Below are positions 28,388 to 36,155 of a DNA stretch of 64,000 bases, in pieces. The DNA is from Paracrocinitomix sp040880585. GTDB lineage: Bacteria > Bacteroidota > Bacteroidia > Flavobacteriales_D > Crocinitomicaceae. Position 1 is the first letter of the stretch. Every line of letters begins with the position of its first letter. Below the pieces are notes generated by a model. That model was given only the letters and a program-made list of their open reading frames with translations, did not search any database and was not told where the DNA came from. The stretch lies in NCBI GenBank assembly GCA_040880585.1, contig JBBDID010000003.1, forward strand, positions 62,001 to 126,000, written 5' to 3'. Position numbers and translations under genes: made by a program.

Positions 28388-29596
28388 ATGCTCAAATTCT
28401 CACCACCAAGATTAGACCAAAAAACCGTTGATGAAGTTGCCAAAGTGCTGCTGTCAGGCTGGATTACAACCGGACCGAAAACAAAACTGTTTGAAGAAAA
28501 ACTAACGGATTATGTCGGTTGTAAAAAAACCATTTGCCTGAACTCGGCTACGGCAGGATTGGAGTTAGTTGCAAGATGGTTTGGAATAAAAGAAGGGGAT
28601 GAGGTGATCGTGCCGGCTTATACCTATTGCGCATCTGCCAATATTATTTTGCATTGCGGTGCCCGACCGGTTTTTGTGGATTGTGATATTAAAGATTTTA
28701 ATTGTTCTGTTGAGGCGATAAAAGCTAAAATTACGGATAAAACAAAAATGATTATTCCGGTAGATGTTTCAGGTTGGCCCTGTGATTATGATGAAATTAA
28801 TGCCCTGGTCAATCACCCGGAAATCAAAGCAAAGTTTAAGGCAAATACAGAAGAACAAAGGCAACTGGGTAGAATTTTGGTGATGTCTGATGCGGCACAT
28901 AGCATTGGAGCTACATATAAAGGTCAAAAAACAGGTAGTTTGACAGATGTAACGATTTTCTCATTTCATGCAGTCAAGAACTTAACGACCTCTGAAGGCG
29001 GCGCAGTATGTTTTAATTTACCTGAGCCTTTTGATCATGAAGAGGTGTATAAAACCTTCAACATGAAATCACTTCACGGTCAATCTAAAGATGCTTTGGC
29101 CAAGACACAGGTTGGCAATTGGCGGTATGATGTTTTGGAGCCTGGCTATAAGTGCAACATGATGGATGTGCAGGCAGCAATCGGTTTAGTGGAGCTTGAA
29201 CGATATGATGAAACGCTGAAAAGGAGAAAAGAAATTTTTGAATTTTATACCTCCAAATTGGGGAAATATGAGTGGGCGATCATTCCGGATTATAAAAACG
29301 ATATCAAAGAATCGTCTTATCATTTGTATTTGTTACGAGTAAAAAATGCAACGGAAGATCAACGGGATAAAATTATTGAAAAAATATTTGAGAAAGAAGT
29401 ATCGGTTAATGTTCATTTTCAACCTTTGCCGCTTTTAACAGCTTATAAAGAAAGAGGGTATAAGATGGATGATTATCCTGAAGCATTTAAAAAGTACGAA
29501 AATGTAATTACCTTGCCGGTCTATTATAATTTGACAGATGAGAATTTGAATACGGTGGTAGATGCCGTTGTGCGATCTGTTGAAGAAGTGGTCTAA
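28388..29596 (+). CDS. DegT/DnrJ/EryC1/StrS-family sugar aminotransferase
   Basis: 402 residues from the ATG at 28388, where family alignment begins (FSPPRLDQKTVDEVAKVLLS). An ATG at 28286 would add 34 unrelated residues and precedes a promoter element. PLP-site features: the substrate loop LNSATAGLELVARW, the Asp/His pair MSDAAHSIGATY, and the internal-aldimine Lys in FSFHAVKNLTTSEGG. Family members aminate keto-sugar nucleotides to make amino sugars such as bacillosamine- or perosamine-type residues. The priming transferase follows 4 bases later. Confidence 0.9.
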   Translation: MLKFSPPRLDQKTVDEVAKVLLSGWITTGPKTKLFEEKLTDYVGCKKTICLNSATAGLELVARWFGIKEGDEVIVPAYTYCASANIILHCGARPVFVDCDIKDFNCSVEAIKAKITDKTKMIIPVDVSGWPCDYDEINALVNHPEIKAKFKANTEEQRQLGRILVMSDAAHSIGATYKGQKTGSLTDVTIFSFHAVKNLTTSEGGAVCFNLPEPFDHEEVYKTFNMKSLHGQSKDALAKTQVGNWRYDVLEPGYKCNMMDVQAAIGLVELERYDETLKRRKEIFEFYTSKLGKYEWAIIPDYKNDIKESSYHLYLLRVKNATEDQRDKIIEKIFEKEVSVNVHFQPLPLLTAYKERGYKMDDYPEAFKKYENVITLPVYYNLTDENLNTVVDAVVRSVEEVV

Positions 29597-29599
29597 CGC

Positions 29600-30196
29600 A
29601 TGTATATTTTTTTTAAGCGACTGTTCGATATAGTGAGTTCGTTGATCGTTCTGATCATCTTATTTCCTTTTCTGTTGATTATTGGGATATGGATTTCAAT
29701 GGATAGCAAAGGCGGACCATTTTACAGGCAGGTAAGAGTCGGAAAAAATGGACGACATTTTAAGTTGTTAAAGTTTCGTTCTATGCGAGTAGGCGCCGAT
29801 AAAAAAGGGCAGTTGACCGTTGGTGATGATTTCCGTGTCACCAAAATAGGCCGATTTATCAGGCGATATAAAATTGATGAGTTTCCCCAATTGATAAATG
29901 TAATAAAAGGGGATATGAGTATTGTGGGACCGCGCCCTGAGGTGCCGGAATATGTGGAGTTGTACAATGCGGAGCAACGAAAAGTACTAAAAGTATTGCC
30001 CGGCTTGACAGATTACGCAACGATTGCTTTTATAGATGAACAGAAGGTGTTAGGAAAAGCTACTGATCCGGAAGATGCCTACATCCATGAAGTAATGCCT
30101 GCTAAATTGAATCTTAATTTGAAATACATAAATGAACGTAGCTTTTTTGTTGATATTCGTATTGTCTTCAAAACATTTACTAAAATTTTCTCCTGA
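29600..30196 (+). CDS. Priming sugar-phosphate transferase (PglC/WcaJ catalytic type)
   Basis: 198 residues, the short form with one N-terminal membrane helix (about 8-30) and the catalytic core only. Signatures: VGKNGRHFKLLKFRSM, the DEFPQLINVIKGDMSIVGPR block with the catalytic Asp-Glu pair, and a C-terminal pair of helices. It transfers a sugar 1-phosphate to undecaprenyl phosphate and so starts each glycan unit. With the aminotransferase 4 bases upstream, the first sugar is plausibly an amino sugar. It is the last gene of the locus. Confidence 0.92.
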   Translation: MYIFFKRLFDIVSSLIVLIILFPFLLIIGIWISMDSKGGPFYRQVRVGKNGRHFKLLKFRSMRVGADKKGQLTVGDDFRVTKIGRFIRRYKIDEFPQLINVIKGDMSIVGPRPEVPEYVELYNAEQRKVLKVLPGLTDYATIAFIDEQKVLGKATDPEDAYIHEVMPAKLNLNLKYINERSFFVDIRIVFKTFTKIFS

Positions 30197-30787
30197 GCTG
30201 CGTTTTTCTACTTTTTTATTTAAAAAAATTTTGGAAATAATGACTCCCATTTCCGCCATTTCATTTCCCCTTCCGCCACAGGCGCAAGTGAAATGGCTTG
30301 ACCTTAGTATTATCAGGCGATCCCACCCTTTAGGGGTGGGGAAAAGGATCGCCGGAGATGGTTTTTATTTCCCCAGTCTGTCTAAGATGGATGTGAAATG
30401 ACTTAATTTTAGTATTATCAAGTAATCCCAACCTTCAGGAAAAGGGGAAAAGGATCGCCAGAGATGGCTATCATTTCTAGCTTTTTAAATTTTCCCCGGA
30501 CATCAATAATTTAAAAAACAAGTAATTATATCTTTTTGTGTAATACTAGAGGAATCTTTGCTTATCGGTTATTTATCGTATAATCACGTTAATTAAACGA
30601 TAATATTAAAAAATAAGGTAATTACCGTGTAAAAAACGTAAAAATAATAATAACTTTCGTCCTTAAAATTAAATCATGAGCTAGATAAATAACCTCAGTT
30701 TGTGATTGAATATGAATAAATAAGCGGGCATTACAGCTTGATTATTTCGTTAAAAATGAGCAAATAAGTATAGCGTTTATACGTGAT
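30197..30787. other. AT-rich intergenic region with tandem repeat and palindromes
   Basis: No gene is supported. The first half carries a two-copy repeat (separate entry). The second half is AT-rich and holds an inverted repeat TTATCGT (30573-30579) / ACGATAA (30597-30603) and a perfect palindrome GGTAATTACC (30617-30626), which could be operators for the small gene at 30788. Confidence 0.6.
30259..30467. repeat. Two-copy ~104-bp repeat with nested palindrome
   Basis: Two related units start near 30259 and 30362. Their best conserved parts are 30289-30361 and 30393-30467 (shared GTGAAATG, AGTATTATCA, GGATCGCC and AGAGATGG). Unit 1 contains a strong hairpin: GGCGATCC (30316-30323) pairs with GGATCGCC (30346-30353), around an inner CCCACCC / GGGGTGGG stem. 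Unit 2 keeps the right arm but its left arm is mutated. This looks like a REP-like intergenic repeat. The first copy could also act as a terminator for the polysaccharide operon, although no T-run follows. Confidence 0.7.
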
Positions 30788-31051
30788 ATGAAGAAGGACA
30801 AGCGATTCACTTTACGAATAAGACACATTCCAAAAAGAACTTTTCTTTGGATGTGCTTGTTTCTTGCTCCTGCTCTTTATGGGCAACCACCGGCAGGTTC
30901 ACCTCCTACAAGTCCACCTGCTGGAGTTGTAGGAGAACCGTGTTGGAATGAAGAATGTATTCCTGTTGACGGAGGTATAATTTTCCTTTTGGTGGGTAGT
31001 GTTCTTTTAGGAGTACGCTTCATTTACGCAGCACGAAGAAAAAAAGCCTGA
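30788..31051 (+). CDS. Small exported protein with PID-CTERM-like C-terminal sorting tail
   Basis: 87 residues. A basic N-terminus and signal peptide (to about residue 33, ending ALYGQ) are followed by a Pro-rich linker (PPAGSPPTSPPAGVV) and two cysteines (EPCWNEEC). The tail is IPVDGGIIFLLVG, then a hydrophobic stretch with spaced glycines and a basic end (RRKKA). The P-[IV]-D-G-G motif, membrane segment and Arg/Lys tail match the tripartite PID-CTERM signal described in Bacteroidota and thought to be read by an exosortase-type system. There is almost no passenger domain. Function unknown. Confidence 0.65.
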   Translation: MKKDKRFTLRIRHIPKRTFLWMCLFLAPALYGQPPAGSPPTSPPAGVVGEPCWNEECIPVDGGIIFLLVGSVLLGVRFIYAARRKKA

Positions 31052-31057
31052 AAACAT

Positions 31058-31861
31058 TCATTTATAAGAAAAAATCTTTTTCTCCAGTAGTTGTTCTTGT
31101 TCATCATAAAAACGAACCTCTGAAACTAAGCCATCAAAATTGTACTCCAGTTCAGTCCGGTTGGATAAAGTTTTGTTATCCTCTCCACTTAATACTGTTT
31201 CTATCCGAATCAAATGACCTTTTGAATCGTAAATGAATGTGGTTTTTTCACTAAAACCCGAAATGTGGTTGGTTTTACTGACAAGACGGTCATCTTTTAT
31301 CTCATAACTAGAATAATTGTTGGTTTCCTGTACATCAACCTGCCGGTAGCCACTGTCGGTTTTGGCAATGTTATAAATAACGGAATCCCTGTAAACAACC
31401 GTGTCTAATTCAATTGATCCCTGATCAATATACTCTTTGGTTCTGATATTTTCTCGTTTGATCAAATCACCTTCATAAATAAAAGTATGATAAAAGGTGT
31501 ATTTTCTTAAGTTTTTATTGTCAAAATCAGTTCGCTCATAACGAATGATCTTGCCATCTTCGAAATCGTATTTTCCCAGTGATTTTTTTCGATCTTCAAG
31601 AACAAAAAACTCGGTGTACCGACTGTTAAAATTAATTCGTTCCGTATTGATTCGGCCTTTGCGGTAATTCGTTTTTATTTCTTCTACTAATCCATGCTTT
31701 TCAGAATGGCGATAGGTAATCACCGTCATTTTGCTTTTGTCGCTATTCTTGAATTGGTGTAGGGTGCTGGAATTAAGTGTTAAGTACAACTCTGCATCCA
31801 TTTCCTGACAATAACATCCGAAAAAAGGGGTAAGGAGAAGTAAAAACAAGTGCTTTTTCAT
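31058..31861 (-). CDS. Secreted protein of unknown function with YD/RHS-like strands
   Basis: 267 residues with a signal peptide (about 1-19; FFGCYCQE could be a lipobox). The mature part is a run of charged beta-strands such as KYDFEDGKIIRYERTDFDNK and TTFIYDSKGHLIRIE, resembling the short FxYDxxGxLI strands of RHS/YD-like or MORN-like repeats. I recognise no enzyme motif. It stands alone, convergent with the small PID-CTERM-like gene (6 bases apart). Confidence 0.65.
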   Translation of the reverse strand: MKKHLFLLLLTPFFGCYCQEMDAELYLTLNSSTLHQFKNSDKSKMTVITYRHSEKHGLVEEIKTNYRKGRINTERINFNSRYTEFFVLEDRKKSLGKYDFEDGKIIRYERTDFDNKNLRKYTFYHTFIYEGDLIKRENIRTKEYIDQGSIELDTVVYRDSVIYNIAKTDSGYRQVDVQETNNYSSYEIKDDRLVSKTNHISGFSEKTTFIYDSKGHLIRIETVLSGEDNKTLSNRTELEYNFDGLVSEVRFYDEQEQLLEKKIFSYK

Positions 31862-31922
31862 CTTTTATCTAAAGATTTTGTTTGGTGTATAGGGATGATG
31901 AAGGTATATTTTTTTAGGGGAT

Positions 31923-31957
31923 AAAAAAAATCCTGCTTCGAAATCTCCGAAGCAGGA
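31923..31957 (-). terminator. Terminator of the groES-groEL operon
   Basis: A perfect 10-bp stem, TCCTGCTTCG (31931-31940) with CGAAGCAGGA (31948-31957), loop of 7. On the minus strand it is followed by a run of eight T, 90 bases after the groEL stop. Confidence 0.85.
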
Positions 31958-32046
31958 CAATTTATAGTGTCGTTCCACTTTATCTTTAACAAAAGCAAAG
32001 GAAAAGCAGATCGTCTGTAATTACCCTGATTGCTCAGAGTAAAACC

Positions 32047-33690
32047 TTACATCATGGGCATTCCACCACCACCTGGCATTCCACCGCCCATTGGCATTCC
32101 TGAATCCTCTTCCGGTTCATCAGCAATAACAACTTCGGTAGTCAAGAGCATAGAAGCAATTGATGCGGCATTCTCAATGGCAATCCGCGTTACTTTTGTC
32201 GGATCAATAACTCCGGCTTTTAATAAATTCTCGTATACTTCAGTTCTTGCATTGTAGCCAAAGTCACCTTTACCTTCAGCGACTCTTTGAACCACAACAG
32301 CTCCTTCTGCAGTTCCGGAGTTAAAGACGATTTGTCTCAACGGTTCTTCAATAGCTCTTCGTATAATCTTTATACCGGTGTCTTCATCCTGATTTTCGCC
32401 TTTTATTTTATCCAGTGCTTTTATCGCTCTGATTAAAGCAACACCACCGCCCGGAATAATTCCTTCTTCTACTGCTGCTCTTGTCGCAGAAAGGGCATCA
32501 TCTACCCGATCTTTCTTTTCTTTCATTTCCATTTCGGTAGCTGCTCCAATATACAATACGGCAACACCGCCTGAAAGCTTTGCAAGGCGCTCTTGTAACT
32601 TTTCTTTGTCGTAATCAGAAGTAGTAGATTTGATCTGTGCCTTGATCTGATTTACCCGTGCAGTAATATCTTTTTTAGTTCCTGCACCATTTACGATTGT
32701 CGTGTTGTCTTTGTCAATATCAACTTTTTCACAGGTACCTAATTGATCCAATGTTGCACTTTCAAGCGTGAATCCTCTTTCTTCTGAAATTACTGTACCA
32801 CCGGTCAAAATAGCAATATCTTCCAACATGGCTTTTCTTCGGTCTCCAAATCCGGGAGCTTTAACGGCTGCAACTTTTAATCCTCCTTTCAATCGGTTGA
32901 TCACTAAAGTTGCCAATGCATTTCCGTCCACATCTTCGGCAATAATGAGTAAGGGACGTCCTGATTGTGCAACAGGCTCTAATACCGGTAACAATTCCTG
33001 AATATTAGAGATCTTTTTTTCATAGATCAAAATATAGGGATTCTCTAACTCTGCTACCATTTTTTCAGAATTGGTCACAAAGTAAGGAGATAAATAGCCG
33101 CGGTCAAACTGCATTCCTTCTACCGTTTTTACCTCAGTCGCTGTTCCTTTTGCTTCTTCTACGGTAATTACACCTTCATTTCCAACCACTTTCATGGCTT
33201 CTGCAATCAGACTTCCGATATTCTCATCATTATTGGCAGAAACAGTTGCCACTTGTTTGATTTTAGCATTGTCAGAACCAATTTGTTGTGATTGGCTTTT
33301 CAGATCTTTTACTACGGCTTCAACCGCTTTGTCAATGCCTCGTTTTAAATCCATGGGATTGGCTCCTGCAGCAACATTTTTTAAACCGGCAGATATAATA
33401 GCCTGAGCCAAAACTGTCGCTGTAGTTGTACCATCACCGGCAATGTCAGCCGTTTTTGAGGCCACTTCTTTTACGATCTGAGCACCCATATTTTCAATAG
33501 GATCAGATAACTCTATTTCTTTTGCAACCGTTACACCATCTTTGGTGATATGGGGCGCACCATATTTCTTATCGAGAATTACATTTCGTCCTTTGGGACC
33601 CAATGTGATCTTTACTGCGTTAGCAAGCGCATCAACTCCTTTTTTAAGTCGGTCTCTTGCTTCAACATCAAAAATTATTTCTTTAGCCAT
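32047..33690 (-). CDS. groEL: Chaperonin GroEL (Hsp60)
   Basis: 547 residues, full length and the expected size. The ATP site shows KITLGPKGRNVILDKK and AGDGTTTATVLAQAI, the apical domain EGMQFDRGYLSPYF, and the C-terminus ends in the GGM-rich tail. GroEL folds client proteins in a double-ring ATP-driven chamber with GroES as lid. It follows groES by 23 bases on the minus strand, with a strong terminator after it. Confidence 0.99.
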   Translation of the reverse strand: MAKEIIFDVEARDRLKKGVDALANAVKITLGPKGRNVILDKKYGAPHITKDGVTVAKEIELSDPIENMGAQIVKEVASKTADIAGDGTTTATVLAQAIISAGLKNVAAGANPMDLKRGIDKAVEAVVKDLKSQSQQIGSDNAKIKQVATVSANNDENIGSLIAEAMKVVGNEGVITVEEAKGTATEVKTVEGMQFDRGYLSPYFVTNSEKMVAELENPYILIYEKKISNIQELLPVLEPVAQSGRPLLIIAEDVDGNALATLVINRLKGGLKVAAVKAPGFGDRRKAMLEDIAILTGGTVISEERGFTLESATLDQLGTCEKVDIDKDNTTIVNGAGTKKDITARVNQIKAQIKSTTSDYDKEKLQERLAKLSGGVAVLYIGAATEMEMKEKKDRVDDALSATRAAVEEGIIPGGGVALIRAIKALDKIKGENQDEDTGIKIIRRAIEEPLRQIVFNSGTAEGAVVVQRVAEGKGDFGYNARTEVYENLLKAGVIDPTKVTRIAIENAASIASMLLTTEVVIADEPEEDSGMPMGGGMPGGGGMPMM

Positions 33691-33713
33691 TTTTTGTATT
33701 TTTTTTAAATGAA

Positions 33714-33980
33714 TTAAATGATTCCGTATACGTCTGATTCACGCATAATCAAATATGTTTTTCCTTCTAGTTTGATTTCTGTACCCGAATATTGACCGTA
33801 CAATACACTATCCCCTTTTTTAACCGTCATAGGCTCATCTTTTTTCCCTGGTCCTGCTGCAACTACTTTGCCTTTTAAAGGCTTTTCTTTGGCTGTGTCG
33901 GGAATGATGATGCCGCTTGCCGTTTTTTCTTCTGCCGGAGCAGGTTCAATTAACACTCTGTCTGCTAATGGTTTTAACAT
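33714..33980 (-). CDS. groES: Co-chaperonin GroES (Hsp10)
   Basis: 88 residues from the ATG at 33978-33980 (MLKPLADRVLIEPAPAEEK). A longer frame to 34019 adds 13 residues not found in the family and is rejected. The mobile loop EEKTASGIIIPDTAKEKP that binds GroEL is intact. It is transcribed with groEL. Its upstream region holds palindromic motifs shared with the grpE-dnaJ promoter region (separate entries). Confidence 0.97.
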   Translation of the reverse strand: MLKPLADRVLIEPAPAEEKTASGIIIPDTAKEKPLKGKVVAAGPGKKDEPMTVKKGDSVLYGQYSGTEIKLEGKTYLIMRESDVYGII

Positions 33981-34045
33981 AATTTCTATTTTTTCGTCCC
34001 TGTGTGGTTCATTTTTCACAGGGAGGGTTTATACATATCACATTG

Positions 34046-34098
34046 GCTTGCTGTCACAATTTGTGCCAAAGGCGGATTGACATCATTATGTGTCATAA
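34046..34098 (-). promoter_or_regulatory. Candidate heat-shock operators upstream of groES
   Basis: Two palindromic motifs: on the minus strand GGCACAAATTGTGACAG (centre about 34057), holding the odd palindrome CACAAATTGTG, and on the plus strand ATTATG-TGT-CATAAT (34085-34099). The first shares TTGTGACA with the site upstream of grpE (54084-54104). No CIRCE element (TTAGCACTC-N9-GAGTGCTAA) is present, so regulation is not by a standard HrcA site. Confidence 0.45.
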
Positions 34099-34113
34099 TT
34101 ACACTTTTCGACC

Positions 34114-34150
34114 AAAAAAAATGTCAGTATGCGTGACATACTGACATTTT
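34114..34150 (-). terminator. Terminator of secG
   Basis: A perfect 14-bp stem, AAAATGTCAGTATG (34118-34131) with CATACTGACATTTT (34137-34150) and a 5-base loop. On the minus strand it ends in eight T, 22 bases after the secG stop. It separates the lptE-secG operon from groES. Confidence 0.9.
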
Positions 34151-34171
34151 ATATTGAGAAGTTAAATGTCT

Positions 34172-34516
34172 TTATTGTGGTCCGTTGCCCGGGTTGAAAC
34201 CACCTGGTGTTGGAGGAACGTTTCCTCCACCGGGAGGAACTTCATTACTTTCAACAGCATCCGGATTGGTTTCTAAATCATCAGCATCTTGAACACCCGC
34301 TGAAGGCCTTGCCATGATCAAACACATAAGCGCAATGGCAATTGCCAATCCCCAGGTTCCCTTTTCTAAAATATCCGTAGCTCTTTTTGCTCCACCTAAT
34401 TGAACGGCAGAACCAAATTCTGAATTTAATCCACCTCCTTTAGGGTTTTGTACCAGAACAAATAGTATAATCCCGATACACCCTATGATCACTAATATTG
34501 TAAGTAAAGATCCCAT
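34172..34516 (-). CDS. secG: Preprotein translocase subunit SecG
   Basis: 114 residues. Two membrane helices (about 3-22 and 53-72) enclose the conserved loop LVQNPKGGGLNSEFG. SecG is the small accessory subunit of the SecYEG channel and helps SecA-driven export. The C-terminal 35 residues form a Pro/Gly-rich tail, often seen in this phylum. A -7 element lies just upstream, within the end of the previous gene, so secG may have its own promoter too. Confidence 0.93.
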   Translation of the reverse strand: MGSLLTILVIIGCIGIILFVLVQNPKGGGLNSEFGSAVQLGGAKRATDILEKGTWGLAIAIALMCLIMARPSAGVQDADDLETNPDAVESNEVPPGGGNVPPTPGGFNPGNGPQ

Positions 34517-34542
34517 GTTTAATTTAATTTGTAAAAAGTCCC

Positions 34543-34550
34543 AAAAATAC
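34543..34550 (-). promoter_or_regulatory. Bacteroidota -7 promoter element of secG
   Basis: The minus strand reads TATTTTTG, a full TAnnTTTG match, 26 bases before the secG start at 34516 and touching the stop codon of the upstream TPR gene. Confidence 0.45.
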
Positions 34551-35641
34551 TACAATTCGTGGGATTGCTTCTCTTTTATTTTTTCAATTTGACTTGCAAA
34601 GAAAGCTTTTTTTTCTGGATATAACAAACTTAATTGTTGATAGGCGGTAATCGCTTTTGAATAATTTCCCTGCATAAGGTGAATTTTTGCCAGCGTCTCT
34701 GATACTAAGTTGTCAGAATCTTCCAAACTTTTCTTTGCACTTTGTGTCGGACTGAAAAATTCTTTTTTTGTTCTGCCAATAGAAGGCTCTTCTTCAATAA
34801 ATTTATCTAAAAGATCATTGATGTCTTGTTTTGACAAGGCACGATTTTCAGAAGATGTGGAAGATATATCCGTTTCATCTTCTTCTTTCGTGATTGCAGC
34901 TTCCTGATTTTTTTTCCGGGCGAGTTCTTGTTTGTATTTTAACCACTCAATAAAAGTCATATTTGAAGGGCGCTGAATCTCCTTTATTGCTTCTACGGTA
35001 TCCGATTCATCAATTTTTGGCAACTGTTCCGTTTCTGCATCTGTCAATTCAGAGGTATCCCTGGTGTCATCTGCTGAACTTTCTTCAGTTAGCTGTGGAG
35101 AAATTTCATTTTCTATATCTTCAGTTGTACTTTTTTCATGTTTTGTAGCACTTTCTGACAACTCAGAATCAAAACGTGAAGCGGCAGCTTGTGATAAAAA
35201 ATCTTTTTCCAGGGGATCGATTTGTTCGGTATCGCTTTCTGTTGACTTTTTGTTGGAGGAGGAAATCACTGCTTTTTCATCTGTTGAAGACGATTCTTTT
35301 ACCGATTCAACTTCTGAATTTTTCGTGGTTTGAGGTTCGCTCTCTTCTTCAATTTTGATCACAGATTCAGAAGCAATTGTTTCAAAGAACTGATCTTCTT
35401 TTTGAATATCCGGATTAATTAGAAAAAAAAGATGTTCCCGATCAGATACATGAATAGCAGCTATTTTTAATTGTTGCTCAAAATCAACAGCAGAAGTTTT
35501 TGCCAGCCCAATCAGATGAATGATGTATAAGCTACTACAATAAGGATATTTTTCAATAAGCTGATGAATAGCATTGATCTGATTTTTTTCAATACTTTTT
35601 GGATCTGTGATCAATTGTCCTATGTCTTCTCCGTGGATCAC
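34550..35641 (-). CDS. Acidic TPR-end protein between lptE and secG
   Basis: 363 residues from a GTG that overlaps the lptE stop (GTGA), so it is translationally coupled. The N-terminal ~95 residues are a helical domain (KYPYCSSLYIIHLIGLAKTS). The middle (about 100-290) is low-complexity, rich in Ser, Glu, Asp and Thr, and looks disordered. The C-terminus has one clear TPR-like hairpin (LAKIHLMQGNYSKAITAYQQ). No signal peptide is seen, so it is probably cytoplasmic. Function unknown; a link to envelope biogenesis is inferred from neighbours. Confidence 0.7.
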   Translation of the reverse strand: MIHGEDIGQLITDPKSIEKNQINAIHQLIEKYPYCSSLYIIHLIGLAKTSAVDFEQQLKIAAIHVSDREHLFFLINPDIQKEDQFFETIASESVIKIEEESEPQTTKNSEVESVKESSSTDEKAVISSSNKKSTESDTEQIDPLEKDFLSQAAASRFDSELSESATKHEKSTTEDIENEISPQLTEESSADDTRDTSELTDAETEQLPKIDESDTVEAIKEIQRPSNMTFIEWLKYKQELARKKNQEAAITKEEDETDISSTSSENRALSKQDINDLLDKFIEEEPSIGRTKKEFFSPTQSAKKSLEDSDNLVSETLAKIHLMQGNYSKAITAYQQLSLLYPEKKAFFASQIEKIKEKQSHEL

Positions 35642-36129
35642 CAGTTTTTTGAAAGTTCGTTGATAATATCCTGCCCCAATTTTTCATTAATATCTTCCAG
35701 TAGGGCTTCTTCTACAGCGGCAAGGTTTTGTGAAGATTCATAATCTGAAAATTGAGTAAAATTCTTTTCAAAACTCTGCTTTTCATCACGGTTATTGATG
35801 ACAGAGACCAAAATAGTCACAGATAGTCGATTCAGTGCAGCAATTTCATCTTGTTGTACAGCAACAGGACTCGTGTAATAGCTAGTTACAATTCCGGATA
35901 TTTCTATATCGGCATTTTCTTTTTTTAGTTTCATTTTACTTCTTGAAACAATAAAATCTCTCAAAAATTCAGTGAATCGTATGGCATACCCGGCAGGGGC
36001 ATTGGCCGCCTGTCCTTCAAAAGTCGATACGGAAAAAGATTCCGCATCAATACTGCTATCTAACATAGAATACTGAACCTCACAAGAGCAAAACAGCGCA
36101 ATAATAAATATGGTATACAAGTGTCTCAT
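35638..36129 (-). CDS. lptE: LptE-like LPS-assembly lipoprotein
   Basis: 163 residues from the ATG at 36127-36129; a TTG at 36144 would add five residues before the signal. The lipobox is LFCSCEVQYS. The body fits the LptE fold, with strands and two helices (SRSKMKLKKENADIEISGIV, EEALLEDINEKLGQDIINEL). LptE plugs the LptD barrel that delivers LPS to the cell surface. In this phylum it is commonly found between a sigma-54 activator and secG, as here. Sequence conservation is low and the call rests on fold pattern plus context. Confidence 0.75.
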   Translation of the reverse strand: MRHLYTIFIIALFCSCEVQYSMLDSSIDAESFSVSTFEGQAANAPAGYAIRFTEFLRDFIVSRSKMKLKKENADIEISGIVTSYYTSPVAVQQDEIAALNRLSVTILVSVINNRDEKQSFEKNFTQFSDYESSQNLAAVEEALLEDINEKLGQDIINELSKNW

Positions 36130-36155
36130 ACAAGCTAAACGCAAAATAGAAGGTG

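Noticed and set aside
30132..30401. 89-codon frame overlapping the end of the sugar transferase
   Set aside because: It runs through the repeat and hairpin region and encodes no recognisable sequence.
33981..34019. N-terminal extension of GroES
   Set aside because: The extra 13 residues are not part of the family; the protein begins MLKPLADRVLIEP.
33981..34117. CIRCE/HrcA operator before groES
   Set aside because: The TTAGCACTC-N9-GAGTGCTAA sequence is absent.
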